Origin: Butyrivibrio sp. XPD2006 | GTDB taxonomy: Bacteria > Bacillota > Clostridia > Lachnospirales > Lachnospiraceae | Assembly (NCBI RefSeq): GCF_000420865.1 | Contig: NZ_ATVT01000008.1 | Location: 62,001-126,000 of the forward strand | Length of the DNA stretch: 64,000 bases | Direction: 5' to 3' | Shown here: one piece after another, positions 1 to 9,337 of the stretch | Layout of the letters: every line of letters begins with the position of its first letter | Numbering within the stretch: position 1 is the first letter of the stretch | Made by a program: the position numbers and the translations under genes | The notes under the pieces: model-generated | The model's input: only the letters and a program-made list of their open reading frames with translations | Told to the model about the DNA's origin: nothing | The model's database searches: none

Positions 1-1031
1 AACTGACTGTGCTTCTCCTTGATCAGGAAAAGAAAGAATATAATGACGGGACTTTTCCCGAAAACGTGAGGGTTATTATTCAGGATCAGCTTTCTGACAG
101 CAGGAACCCTCTTAAGTGGGGATACATTAAGTTTGTCAGACATTATAAAAACAAGTTTATCAAAGACTCCATCAATAACAGCAATTATGACCTTGTGATA
201 GCTATGAAGGACGGATGGGTTTCAAAATATGTTGCCGAAACTGCGGTAGATACAAAGATCATGTGGCATCACACTGATTACAACAGCTATTACTATACAT
301 ATGACATATTTGGAGGACCTAAGACAGAATTTGAATTCCTTAAGCGTTACCAATATGTTGTTTGCGTCTCTGAAGATGTCAAAAATGGGATAAAAGATAT
401 CATTGGCGACACAGGGAATCTTGTTGTAAAATATAACCCGCTTAAGTGGGAAGAAATAATCGAGAAAGCAAAAGAACCGGTTGTAGACGTCGTAAAAGAA
501 GATGGAAAGACATACTTTACAGTGGTTGGTAGAATAAACTATCAAAAGGGTTATGACCTTTTGCTGGAAGCAGCTCACATGCTGGAGATTGATGGTTATA
601 ACTTTGAAGTGTGGGTTGTAGGTGGTACTGAGAGCTGGAGCGATGAGCAGTACAGGCTCGAAAGATCCGTGAAAAGACTTGGTATTAAGTCTGTTAAGTT
701 TTTGGGTGTAAGAAAGAATCCGTACAAGTACATGAAGTACGCGGACTGGGTGCTTTCATCATCAATTTTTGAGGGGTTTTCTTTTGTAAGTCAGGAGGCG
801 GCTATCTTGGATAAGCCAATGCTGCTAACAGATTGTGGGGGAGTAAGAGAACTGCTTGGAGATAACGAGTATGGACTCGTCATGGAAAAGTCAGTGATTG
901 GAATTTATCAGGGCATGAAAAAGGTTCTGGATAATCCTGGTCTTCTTGAGGGGTATACAAAGAAGATATGTGAGCGTAAGAGCATCATAAATTACGATGA
1001 CAGGATGGCAGAAATTGAAAAGATCTTATGA
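1..1031 (+). CDS. Glycosyltransferase family 4, 5'-truncated by window edge
   Basis: The reading frame is open to the left edge, so the true start lies outside the window; the GTG at position 9 is internal. The C-terminal half has the GT4 (GT-B fold) pattern: a domain opening with FTVVGRINYQKGYDLL, then VWVVGG, the region VLSSSIFEGFSFVSQEAA, which is the conserved E-x7-E nucleotide-sugar binding segment, and MLLTDCGGVRELLG. It should transfer a sugar from a nucleotide donor to a lipid-linked EPS intermediate at the cytoplasmic face. The next gene starts inside its last 35 bases, consistent with translational coupling. The donor and acceptor sugars cannot be read from the sequence. Confidence 0.85.
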   Translation, partial: LTVLLLDQEKKEYNDGTFPENVRVIIQDQLSDSRNPLKWGYIKFVRHYKNKFIKDSINNSNYDLVIAMKDGWVSKYVAETAVDTKIMWHHTDYNSYYYTYDIFGGPKTEFEFLKRYQYVVCVSEDVKNGIKDIIGDTGNLVVKYNPLKWEEIIEKAKEPVVDVVKEDGKTYFTVVGRINYQKGYDLLLEAAHMLEIDGYNFEVWVVGGTESWSDEQYRLERSVKRLGIKSVKFLGVRKNPYKYMKYADWVLSSSIFEGFSFVSQEAAILDKPMLLTDCGGVRELLGDNEYGLVMEKSVIGIYQGMKKVLDNPGLLEGYTKKICERKSIINYDDRMAEIEKIL

Positions 1032-2022
1032 TTACAAAATATCGGTCATAGTACCGGTATATAAAGTAGAGGATTATCTTAACAGGTGTCTTGATTCAAT
1101 CATGCTTCAGACATATAAAAACCTGGAGATCATACTGGTGGATGATGGTTCCGATGATAACTGTCCGGCTATGTGTGACGAACTAGCTATTAAAGATCCA
1201 AGGATTAAAGTAATCCATCAAGAAAACAAGGGATTGGCAGGAGCAAGAAATGCAGGAATAAAAGCAGCTACCGGAGATTTTATAGCTTTTGTTGATTCAG
1301 ATGATTACATAAATCATGGGATGTTCGAAGATATGATGGAGCAGATTATTGCACATGATGCTGATATAGCAATGTGTGATATCAAGTATGTATTTGACGG
1401 TAATTATCCTGTTGAAGCAAATATTGATAAGAACGGTCCCGAAGTAGAAGTAATAGACGGCCATCAGGCACAGTTCTTCATGTGCAGAACCCTCAGGGAC
1501 AGAATTCTATTTACTGTTGCTTGGAATAAGCTATACAAGAGGGAGCTCTTTGATGGTATTACATATCCTGAAGGAAGGATTCATGAGGATGAGGCCAGAA
1601 CTCATGAGCTTCTCTATAAGGCGGAGAGAATTGTCTATGTAAAGAGCCCACTTTACTTCTATTTCCAGAGAGAAGACAGCATTGTTGGCGCTGACGTTTC
1701 ATTAAAAAGGCTCAATCTTATTGATGCATTTGATGACAGATTAAGGTTCTACCGCAAGAAGAAAGAGTATAAACTTTGGGAGATGGAAGCTGTTCATGCC
1801 ATGCGAACTGCAGTAACCATGCAGAATGAATTCGAAGAAAAGGGTATGAAAGTTGACTTTGGCAAGCAATCGGCAATTAAAAAACTCTGTAAAGAGGTTG
1901 GGAAATACAGAAGTATAAAGGGATTGGAAAGAAAAGTTGCAATGGAAATTCTATTTTTCAAAGCGTCATATAAATCCTATTATGCAATTTGGAAAACGCA
2001 TCGTCTTTATGGATTTATTTAA
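997..2022 (+). CDS. Glycosyltransferase family 2
   Basis: The N-terminus carries the GT-A motifs of GT2: ISVIVPVYKVEDYLNRCLDS, ILVDDGSDDNCP, the GLAGARNAGI helix and the DxD-type metal site FVDSDDYI. The C-terminal part includes VAWNKLYKRELFDGI and an HEDE motif common in EPS GT2 enzymes. Length is about 341 residues from the ATG at 997, which overlaps the upstream gene by 35 bases. No strong ribosome binding site precedes it, so a TTG at 1015 is an alternative start. It probably adds one sugar of the EPS repeat; linkage and donor are unknown. Confidence 0.88.
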   Translation: MTGWQKLKRSYDYKISVIVPVYKVEDYLNRCLDSIMLQTYKNLEIILVDDGSDDNCPAMCDELAIKDPRIKVIHQENKGLAGARNAGIKAATGDFIAFVDSDDYINHGMFEDMMEQIIAHDADIAMCDIKYVFDGNYPVEANIDKNGPEVEVIDGHQAQFFMCRTLRDRILFTVAWNKLYKRELFDGITYPEGRIHEDEARTHELLYKAERIVYVKSPLYFYFQREDSIVGADVSLKRLNLIDAFDDRLRFYRKKKEYKLWEMEAVHAMRTAVTMQNEFEEKGMKVDFGKQSAIKKLCKEVGKYRSIKGLERKVAMEILFFKASYKSYYAIWKTHRLYGFI

Positions 2023-2036
2023 AAAGAGAGGTAATT

Positions 2037-3476
2037 ATGAAAACAGTAAAATTTGAAAAAAAGTATTATTTAATGATTTTGGCAGAATGCTTTATAAGTC
2101 TATTACGCATCTTTCAAAGGAGTATTTGGGCAGATGAAATATTTTCGGTCCAATTAGTAAAAAACCCTTATAAAGAAATTATTATAGGGACAATGAAAGA
2201 CTTTCATCCACCACTCTACTATTTTATAAACAGATTTATGTGTAGCATTTTTGGCTTCTCAATTCCTATATATAAACTTACCTCATTATTGCCCATGGTT
2301 TTGTTGGCTTTTATTGGTTTTAAGTGGTTATCAAAGCATTTTGATGATCTTTCAGGTTTTATTTTTGCTAGTTTGGTGTTGCTTATGCCAACAGCGCATT
2401 ATAATACTGAAATCAGAATGTATAGTTGGGCGTTGTTTTTTGTAACGCTGTTCGCGTTTACAATAATAGATGGCGCTGAACTTGGAAATAATAAAAAGAT
2501 ACTAGTTGCATCAATATTTGCAATCTTAGGAGCGTTTACACATTATTTTGTTCTGCTAATTGTTGGCTCAATTTATTTCTTTTATTTGATTAAATATATT
2601 GCTAAAAAGAAAAATATTAAATACTTAATAGGTTCAATAATAATTTGTTTAGTAGTTTATTCGCCGTGGCTTTTGATAGTATTCAAACAGATGAGCAGTG
2701 AAGATGCATATTCCATGGGACTTAATTCCCTGGCATATTATTTAAAACCCTTTGCTGGTTTTGTTTGTATTGTGTTTGGTACAATGCAAAATATGGCAAA
2801 TATTACTCTGCATGAGCTCCTTTTAACTGCTATTTTGGCTTTGCTATTTTTTGTAGCAATAATGACATTTATATATAAACACTTTAAAGAATCAGATATC
2901 AGCTTAGTTAAGAGTATTTGCATCCTGTATGTATTTGTTTTTGTATTAATCTACTTATGTGGATGTGCAATGGATTTAATGTCTCATAAGTTCGTATCAA
3001 GATATTTATTGCCATCAGTTGGTATTCTGTATATTGTTTTGGCGGTTTCAATATCATATTTTGTCAAAGACAATAAAGGAATTATACGCAATATTGTAGT
3101 TTGTTCTATTGCTTTTATTGTACTTCTTGATTTTGGCATGATGGTATATAGTGAAGCAAAAACAGATAAAGAGCAAGATAGGTTTATAAGTTACGTTGAG
3201 AATGAGATTTGTGATGGCGATCTTGTATTAACAGATAGCAGGCTTTTTGGCTGGAATGTATTTGATTACTACTTTAATGACATGGATTACAAGCTTTGTT
3301 TGGATACCGAATCATTAAATCGTAGAGCAGAAAATCATGACAAGAATGTATATTATATTCACAATATAAACGATGCAGCTATAAATAATCCCGGTGATGG
3401 ATGGGAGTATATCATATCATCTGAACTAGCGGAGAATAGAGTTGAGCTTTATAAGTATGTGGCTGACGATAATTGA
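2037..3476 (+). CDS. GT-C fold membrane glycosyltransferase (GT39/ArnT-like)
   Basis: This is an integral membrane protein with about ten hydrophobic segments and the motif WADEIFSV near residue 32. That is the acidic (Asp-Glu) pair in the first extracytoplasmic loop typical of dolichyl-phosphate-mannose/ArnT-like GT-C enzymes, which use polyprenyl-phosphate sugars. A soluble tail follows (about residues 390-479). The start at 2037 is chosen because GAGAGG lies 6 bases upstream; a longer in-frame ATG at 1989 lies inside the preceding gene. It probably decorates the polymer outside the membrane. Base composition is more AT-rich than its neighbours, a possible sign of separate acquisition. Confidence 0.75.
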   Translation: MKTVKFEKKYYLMILAECFISLLRIFQRSIWADEIFSVQLVKNPYKEIIIGTMKDFHPPLYYFINRFMCSIFGFSIPIYKLTSLLPMVLLAFIGFKWLSKHFDDLSGFIFASLVLLMPTAHYNTEIRMYSWALFFVTLFAFTIIDGAELGNNKKILVASIFAILGAFTHYFVLLIVGSIYFFYLIKYIAKKKNIKYLIGSIIICLVVYSPWLLIVFKQMSSEDAYSMGLNSLAYYLKPFAGFVCIVFGTMQNMANITLHELLLTAILALLFFVAIMTFIYKHFKESDISLVKSICILYVFVFVLIYLCGCAMDLMSHKFVSRYLLPSVGILYIVLAVSISYFVKDNKGIIRNIVVCSIAFIVLLDFGMMVYSEAKTDKEQDRFISYVENEICDGDLVLTDSRLFGWNVFDYYFNDMDYKLCLDTESLNRRAENHDKNVYYIHNINDAAINNPGDGWEYIISSELAENRVELYKYVADDN

Positions 3477-3728
3477 TGCTTGAATAAGTTGAATTCAACA
3501 GACAAATAAGTACTATATCGCATATATAATATCGCGTACAAGTTTATTTCAGCGTCGTTCAAAAAAATGACACAAAATTTATGCACATTAGACGAATAGT
3601 ACATAATGTTAGCATAAGATTTGTGTCTTTTTTTAGTTGAAAAGCTGGACTAAATTCTGATAAAGTAGGATGATGCACGTTTTTTATAAAAATTTTACAT
3701 TTAATAAGTAAGAAGATGAAGGAAAAAA
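3477..3728. other. Intergenic region with terminator and weak promoter
   Basis: This 252-base gap separates the GT-C gene from the GT14 gene. It holds a strong bidirectional hairpin terminator (listed separately) and, downstream of it, a weak promoter candidate: TTGAAA at 3637-3642, an 18-base spacer and TAAAGT at 3661-3666. No coding sequence is supported here. The gap suggests that the gene at 3729 starts a new transcription unit. Confidence 0.5.
3561..3634. terminator. Bidirectional intrinsic terminator
   Basis: A run of seven A (3561-3567) precedes a long stem: 3569-3584 pairs with 3612-3627 at 14 of 16 positions, and the inner arm 3585-3590 pairs with 3604-3609. Seven T follow (3628-3634). 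The A and T tracts make it functional in both directions in principle. Confidence 0.85.
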
Positions 3729-4652
3729 ATGCGAATTGCTTTTTTAAATCTTTGTCATACAGATCCGCTGCTGGTTGCGAGATGCGCAAAGAGGCTTTGT
3801 TCCGACCCGGATTTTGATATGTATATACATGTTGATGCAAAACAGGATATTGAACCCTTCAAGAAGGCAACAGCCGGGATTGAAAGAGTATTCTTTACAT
3901 CAAACAGGCATAAAGTCTACTGGGGCGGATATAATGCAATCCATGCATGCTATGAACTTCTTAGAACAGCGCTTGATAGTGACAGGCATTACGATTACTT
4001 CGTGATGATGCAGAATCTGGATTATCCAATAAAGTCCAATGCACAGATCAAGGCGTTCTTTGAAGAAAACAAGGGAAAAGAGTTCTTAAGAGGATGTCCG
4101 ATTGCGGGAACAAAGGACTGGGAGTTTTCAAGGAAATACAAGCTTTACTACATGAAAGATAATCCTTATGGTAAGGCATCAAACTCAGATCCGCATAAGC
4201 TCCTTATCACAATAGCTTCAACTCTTATGAGTCTTACGACCATTGGGTTTAATGGAACTATTAAGGAGAAAGACGGCAACTACGACATCTACTACGGATG
4301 TGCGCAGTGGGCGGTTTCTAGGGACTGTGCAGAGTATCTGGATGAATTTGAAAAGACACATCCAAGGTTCAATTGTAAGATGAAGATCATGCAGTTCCCT
4401 GATGAAGAGTATTTCCATACGGTTGTCCATAACTCAAGATTCAAAGAAAAGTGTTTCAGATACAATGAGCCGGAAGCAAGATGGCTTGTAAACTGGAGAA
4501 ATCTTACTTACTTTGAGTTTCCCAAGGAGGTAACTGTACTTACAAAGGCTGATTACCCAAAACTAAAGAAACAGCCTGATCTGTTTTGCAGAAAGGTAAG
4601 AAGTGAAGTTTCAAGTAGTCTATTAGACCTTATTGATGAGGATAATAAATAA
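3729..4652 (+). CDS. GT14 core-2/I-branching-type glycosyltransferase
   Basis: The 307-residue protein matches the bacterial core-2/I-branching enzyme family (PF02485, GT14): N-terminal AFLNLCHTDP, the IHVDAK strand, the VYWGGYNAIHACYELL segment and YFVMMQNLDYPIKS. Later GCAQWAVSRDCAEYL and a PDEEYFHTVV motif supply the expected catalytic acidic residues. The start is the ATG at 3729 after AGATGAAGGAAAAA. It is probably a cytoplasmic enzyme that makes a side branch on the EPS repeat. Donor sugar is unknown; bacterial members have been linked to various donors. Confidence 0.85.
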   Translation: MRIAFLNLCHTDPLLVARCAKRLCSDPDFDMYIHVDAKQDIEPFKKATAGIERVFFTSNRHKVYWGGYNAIHACYELLRTALDSDRHYDYFVMMQNLDYPIKSNAQIKAFFEENKGKEFLRGCPIAGTKDWEFSRKYKLYYMKDNPYGKASNSDPHKLLITIASTLMSLTTIGFNGTIKEKDGNYDIYYGCAQWAVSRDCAEYLDEFEKTHPRFNCKMKIMQFPDEEYFHTVVHNSRFKEKCFRYNEPEARWLVNWRNLTYFEFPKEVTVLTKADYPKLKKQPDLFCRKVRSEVSSSLLDLIDEDNK

Positions 4653-4657
4653 TTCTG

Positions 4658-5635
4658 ATGAATAAACAAAGAAATACTATGCTCAATTTTATAAAAGGAA
4701 TCGCATGTATTGGAGTTGTTTTTATACATGTCGGATTTCCTGGAAAATTTGGCCTGATCATTGCTAAATTGTGTCAGTTTGCTGTGCCGATATTTGCCAT
4801 GACTGCTGGATTTTATGCGTTAAATTGCACAGAGGAAACAATTCAAAGAAGGCTTTTTAAGATAGTCCGAATCTTTGTGTTTGCTTTAATCTGGTTTATT
4901 GCTTATGCAGTACTGTCACATTGGCTTGACGGAAACCTTATAGAATGGATCAAGGATGAACTCAGCATAGTTAATCTTGTTAAATTTATTGTATTTACAA
5001 AACTGGATTTTGCAATTCCGCTATGGTATTTGATAGGAATGATAGAGACCTACATTGTTTGGTTTTTTGTGGTCAAGCATAAAAGAGAGGATATATTTCT
5101 TAAGTTTATGCCGATTATGTTCTTGCTTCATTTTGCTCTTACAACTTTTTGTGAAACAAAAGGAATGCCGTGGTCTCTAAAGATGAATTTTGTAACAAGA
5201 GTTTTTTCATGGTTCTTACTTGGATATTATCTGCACAAAAATCAAAACAGAGTTTTAAACATGGTAAGAAAGATGCATTTTATCATAGCCGCGCTTATAG
5301 GAATACTGATTTCTTTATCACATCTTGTGTTTAGGATTAGGATTGATTTTTCCTGTGTCGGAGTGTTTATTTTATCGACATCATTGTTCGTTATTGCGAT
5401 GAAGTATAAAGACGTATCAATTTCATCAGGTGTTGAGTATCTGGGAAATTATCTGTCCTTAAATGTATATATTTTTCATTCGATAATAGCAGGGATTTTC
5501 ATAATCATAGCAAACAGACTATTGGGGATTGATACGACTACAGGCTGGTTTCCTTGGGTAAACCCGCTGCTTACAGTGTTTGTTTCAATAATGGTCGCAT
5601 ATATTATAAATAGTTTCAAAAAGGGAAACGTATGA
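4658..5635 (+). CDS. Acyltransferase 3 family membrane protein
   Basis: About ten hydrophobic helices and the opening MLNFIKGIACIGVVFIHVG fit the acyltransferase-3 family (PF01757), in which the conserved His of helix 1 is catalytic. Such proteins carry O-acetyl or other acyl groups across the membrane onto surface polysaccharides. It starts 5 bases after the GT14 gene and its last 4 bases overlap the next gene, so it is translationally coupled to the pyruvyl transferase. Together they point to a polymer bearing both acyl and pyruvyl groups. Confidence 0.82.
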   Translation: MNKQRNTMLNFIKGIACIGVVFIHVGFPGKFGLIIAKLCQFAVPIFAMTAGFYALNCTEETIQRRLFKIVRIFVFALIWFIAYAVLSHWLDGNLIEWIKDELSIVNLVKFIVFTKLDFAIPLWYLIGMIETYIVWFFVVKHKREDIFLKFMPIMFLLHFALTTFCETKGMPWSLKMNFVTRVFSWFLLGYYLHKNQNRVLNMVRKMHFIIAALIGILISLSHLVFRIRIDFSCVGVFILSTSLFVIAMKYKDVSISSGVEYLGNYLSLNVYIFHSIIAGIFIIIANRLLGIDTTTGWFPWVNPLLTVFVSIMVAYIINSFKKGNV

Positions 5636-6687
5636 AAAAGGTAGCTATTCTGACTATTACAAATAGTGGGATGAACTTTGGTAACAGGCTTCAAAACTAC
5701 GCTCTTCAAGAAGCAATTCGGAAGAGCGGAGCAGAAGTTAAAACAATAAGATCAGCCAAGTCATTGAAGAATTCTTTGGCCTTATCCAAAGGCAGAAGAT
5801 TGGTAAAGGCTGTAGTAAAGCATTCCAAGAGAAGAAGTATTTATCATGAGTTCGAGAACACTTATATAGATTATGACAACAAAATCCGTTTCGAGAATGT
5901 GAATGAGTCTGAGTTCGCTGACAGATATGATGCATTCGTTGCAGGTAGTGATCAGGTATGGAATCCGAATTTCCATTTTAATTCAGACTTTGAATTTGCG
6001 TCATTTGCACCTGAGGAAAAGAGATTTTCCTACGCGGCCAGTGTCGGTGTAAGTGATATTACGGACGAGCAAAGGCCGGCGTTTGTTAAGAACCTTAAGG
6101 GAATGCAAAAGATATCAGTCAGAGAAGCTGACAGTGTTGGATTGGTTGAAAGACTGATAGGGGTTAAACCTATGCTTCATATAGATCCAACGATGCTTCT
6201 TGATGCTGAGGAATATTGCAGAATGGAAAAAAAGCCTGATTACGATATGCCGGAGAGATATCTTTTTATGTACTATCTTGGAAATATATCGGATGAGTAT
6301 AAGGCTAAGGTACGGCAGATTGCTGATAGCAAGGGGCTTAAAATAATCAAGTTCACAGAGACTCCCGGAGAACCTTTCTATAACATAGGACCACAGCATT
6401 TCCTGTATTTGATACATCATGCGGATTACATCTGCACGGATTCATTTCATGGCTGTGTCTTCTCCATATTGTTCGGGAAAAAGTTTGCAATATTTACCAG
6501 ACAAGATGCGGATGTGCCTATGAATAGCAGAATTGAGACATTGGTGGGGACCTTTGATCTTAATGAGAGACTTGTGGGAAATTTGGAAGGCGATTACTTC
6601 AAAGAAATAGATTATGACGCTGTTTATAGCGTATTGGGAGAAAAGAGGAAAGAGGCATATACCTACTTAAAGAGTATATGTGACTAA
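5632..6687 (+). CDS. Polysaccharide pyruvyl transferase family protein (1)
   Basis: The 351-residue protein has the PF04230 layout: N-terminal strand-loop with GNRLQNYALQEAI, the central FVAGSDQVWNPNF and YAASVGVSDI, ISVREADS, the HIDPTMLLD segment and the C-terminal ICTDSFHGCVFSILFGKKF, the signature of the fold. Family members transfer pyruvate from phosphoenolpyruvate to make ketal groups on sugars, although some homologues have other roles. ATGA overlap with the upstream acyltransferase gene indicates co-translation. It is the first of three paralogues here (also 8277 and 12342). Confidence 0.85.
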   Translation: MKKVAILTITNSGMNFGNRLQNYALQEAIRKSGAEVKTIRSAKSLKNSLALSKGRRLVKAVVKHSKRRSIYHEFENTYIDYDNKIRFENVNESEFADRYDAFVAGSDQVWNPNFHFNSDFEFASFAPEEKRFSYAASVGVSDITDEQRPAFVKNLKGMQKISVREADSVGLVERLIGVKPMLHIDPTMLLDAEEYCRMEKKPDYDMPERYLFMYYLGNISDEYKAKVRQIADSKGLKIIKFTETPGEPFYNIGPQHFLYLIHHADYICTDSFHGCVFSILFGKKFAIFTRQDADVPMNSRIETLVGTFDLNERLVGNLEGDYFKEIDYDAVYSVLGEKRKEAYTYLKSICD

Positions 6688-6716
6688 GCTGACTTAGTCA
6701 GAAAGAGGTTTTGTTA

Positions 6717-8264
6717 ATGGGTGATAAAAAAAGTATGGCAATCAATATGGTCTCGCAGTTTGTATCATTTGCCATCGGACTGGTAATAAGCTTTGTGCTT
6801 ACAAGGCATATTGCAAGGCTGGTAGGTAAGGATGTATACGGATTTGTAGGACTGGCCAACACATTTACAAGTTACGTAACAGTCTTTACAGTTGCACTTA
6901 ATTCAATGCTGAACAGATATGTAACAATTGCTTTTCAGAGAAAAGAGTATGAAAAAGCAAGCTCATATTTTTCAAGTGTTGTAATTGCAAACACTGTTCT
7001 TTCAGTTATACTGGCTATTCCGGCTGCCGGAATGATCATATTCATAGATAAAATCTTTGATGTGCCGGTTTCTCATATTACAGACATAAAGCTCTTGTGG
7101 CTGTTTATCTTTGTAAATTTCCTGTTTGGACTTTCAGCAAGTGGCTACGGGACATGTACCTACGCTACTAACAGACTGGATATGTCCGCAAGAAGATCAG
7201 TAGAAGCTAATATTATCAAAGCGATTATTCTTGTGGTTGCTTATGCATTCTTCACACCCAAGGTATGGTATCTTGGACTTTCAATATTTGTTTGTGGAAT
7301 GTACAGCGTTGTGACCAACATTAGATATAAAAAGATACTTACTCCACAGATTCAGTTAAAAGCAGCGTACTTTAAGTTTAAATCAATTGGAGAACTTGTT
7401 GGTACAGGAATCTGGAGTTCTTTTAACCAGCTGACACAGACATTGATAAATGGTCTGGATCTTGTATTTGCCAATAAGTTTCTGGGAGCTCTTGAGATGT
7501 CTCTTATGTCATACTCAAAGACAGTTCCTGTTCAGATCCTTGCATTGGTTGGAATGGTCTCAGGTGTTTTTGGACCAAAGATGACAATCCTCTATGCAGA
7601 GGGAGACATGGAGCGCTTCAAAAAGAACGTTAATTCAGCTCTTAAGCTCTGTGGATTTATCTGCTCGATACCGATTGTTGGATTTATCGTATTTGGAGGT
7701 CCATTTTTTAAGCTCTGGCTTGTGATGCTGACTGAGGAGGAGATAAGACTCACACAGCTCTTATCAATCCTTACATTGCTTCCTACCTTGTTCAGTGTAT
7801 ATATTTATCCTTTGTACACCGTGAACTCTATTACCAGAAAGCTTAAGGTTCCGGTACTTGTTTCATTTGGAATAGGTCTTGCAAATGTAATAATAGTACC
7901 AATTCTTTTAAAATATACATCACTTGGACTTATTGCTATCAAGACAGTAAGCAGCGTCCTTCTGACACTGAGAGTATTATTCTTTGTTCCTTTGTATGCA
8001 GCATATTCATTGAAGATGAAGTGGCATACATTCTATCCGGCACTGGTAAGGGGAACAATCGGATCGGCAATACTTCTTGCAATCTTTAGCTATGTTAACA
8101 GTGTCATTGATATAAATACATGGATGAAACTCATTGTTGCATGTCTTCTTTGCGGTGGATTTGGTTATATTGTTAATTACTTTGTTTTGCTTTCAAAAGA
8201 TGAAAGAGATATTGTTCATGACATTGTATCAAGAAAAATGCCGAAACTTAGTTTTAAGAAATAA
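6717..8264 (+). CDS. Wzx-type oligosaccharide flippase (1)
   Basis: A polytopic membrane protein with about 14 predicted helices in the MOP/MATE superfamily. The N-terminus (MAINMVSQFVSFAIGLVISF, then VGKDVYGFVGLANTF) is typical of Wzx/PST flippases, which move undecaprenyl-diphosphate-linked repeats outward. The ATG at 6717 is preferred over TTG at 6711 because AGAAAGAGG sits 8 bases upstream. It is one of two flippases in the locus, the other being at 16405. Confidence 0.85.
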   Translation: MGDKKSMAINMVSQFVSFAIGLVISFVLTRHIARLVGKDVYGFVGLANTFTSYVTVFTVALNSMLNRYVTIAFQRKEYEKASSYFSSVVIANTVLSVILAIPAAGMIIFIDKIFDVPVSHITDIKLLWLFIFVNFLFGLSASGYGTCTYATNRLDMSARRSVEANIIKAIILVVAYAFFTPKVWYLGLSIFVCGMYSVVTNIRYKKILTPQIQLKAAYFKFKSIGELVGTGIWSSFNQLTQTLINGLDLVFANKFLGALEMSLMSYSKTVPVQILALVGMVSGVFGPKMTILYAEGDMERFKKNVNSALKLCGFICSIPIVGFIVFGGPFFKLWLVMLTEEEIRLTQLLSILTLLPTLFSVYIYPLYTVNSITRKLKVPVLVSFGIGLANVIIVPILLKYTSLGLIAIKTVSSVLLTLRVLFFVPLYAAYSLKMKWHTFYPALVRGTIGSAILLAIFSYVNSVIDINTWMKLIVACLLCGGFGYIVNYFVLLSKDERDIVHDIVSRKMPKLSFKK

Positions 8265-8276
8265 ACGGAGCTATAT

Positions 8277-9332
8277 ATGAAAATCGGAGTTGTAACAGTT
8301 CACGATTCGTCTAACTATGGATCGTTTCTTCAAGCTTATGCTATGCAGAAAGCATTGGAGAGAATGGGACATGAAGTTTTCTTTATCAGAACAAGAGAAA
8401 AAGAATATATAGATAACATATTCATTCATAAGATTGCTTTTAAAGATGCGATTCGTCATCCAATTGCAAATTACATAAAAAGAAGAGATGAAATAGCTAA
8501 ATATGATGCATTCAGAAAAGAATGGGAGATATTCAACACTATCGATAATGCTGATGATGTGGCCCTGGATAAGATCATTCTCGGAAGTGATGAAATATGG
8601 AATGTCACCAACAAGACCTTTAGAAGGCCTGTGTTCTATGGCATAGGAATGAAAAATGTCGGAACATACGGAATTAGTATCAGTAAGGCTAAGAGAGAAG
8701 ATTTTAATGAATACCCCGAGCTGACAGATGCTATAAAAAAGGTGTCGCCTGTTCTTGTAAGAGATGAGAACACGAAGAGAGTTATTGATGATATCACAGG
8801 TGTTGATTCTCCGATGGTTGCAGATCCCACATTCCTATGTGATGTCAGCGAGTATGACAATGAGGATAACGATTATAAGAAGATAGACAAGAAATACATA
8901 CTGGTTTACAGCTATGTATTTAACGACAATCTTAAGAACAATATCATTAAGTTTGCTAGGGAGAATGATCTTTTAATAGTTTCTGCATGCATCAAACACG
9001 ACTGGACAGATATGTTTATAAATGGATCACCTCTTACGTTCTGTAAGCTTCTTAGAGATGCGCAGTATGTAGTAACAACCACTTTCCACGGAACGGTTTT
9101 CTCAGTGCTCAACCATAAGAAATTTGTTTCAGAGCCATTTACACCTAAGGTAATAGATGTACTAGATAAGGTTGGACTTTCGGATGCGCTTGTTGAAGTT
9201 GGTGTCGATTATGATACGTTCAACAGAAAACTTAATCAGGAACTCGATTATAAAAAAGCTGATGAGAACATCATGTCGTGGCGTGAGCGTTCACTTGGGC
9301 TATTAGAGGAAGAACTAAAAACAGTAAGGTAA
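8277..9332 (+). CDS. Polysaccharide pyruvyl transferase family protein (2)
   Basis: This is a second PF04230 protein of 351 residues: MKIGVVTVHDSSNYGSFLQA at the N-terminus, DKIILGSDEIWNV, YGISISKAKREDF, PVLVRDENTKRVI, and the C-terminal VVTTTFHGTVFSVLNHKKFV. The GSFLQAYAMQ form of the first motif is shared with the paralogue at 12342 and differs from the GNRLQNYALQ form at 5632, suggesting two subfamilies. It lies 5 bases upstream of the FrhB/DUF1919 fusion gene, so the two probably act together. Confidence 0.83.
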   Translation: MKIGVVTVHDSSNYGSFLQAYAMQKALERMGHEVFFIRTREKEYIDNIFIHKIAFKDAIRHPIANYIKRRDEIAKYDAFRKEWEIFNTIDNADDVALDKIILGSDEIWNVTNKTFRRPVFYGIGMKNVGTYGISISKAKREDFNEYPELTDAIKKVSPVLVRDENTKRVIDDITGVDSPMVADPTFLCDVSEYDNEDNDYKKIDKKYILVYSYVFNDNLKNNIIKFARENDLLIVSACIKHDWTDMFINGSPLTFCKLLRDAQYVVTTTFHGTVFSVLNHKKFVSEPFTPKVIDVLDKVGLSDALVEVGVDYDTFNRKLNQELDYKKADENIMSWRERSLGLLEEELKTVR

Positions 9333-9337
9333 CAGCA

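Noticed and set aside
3489..3530. Promoter from TTGAAT (3489) and TATAAT (3525) after the GT-C gene
   Set aside because: The spacing is 30 bases and a strong terminator lies just downstream, before the next gene.
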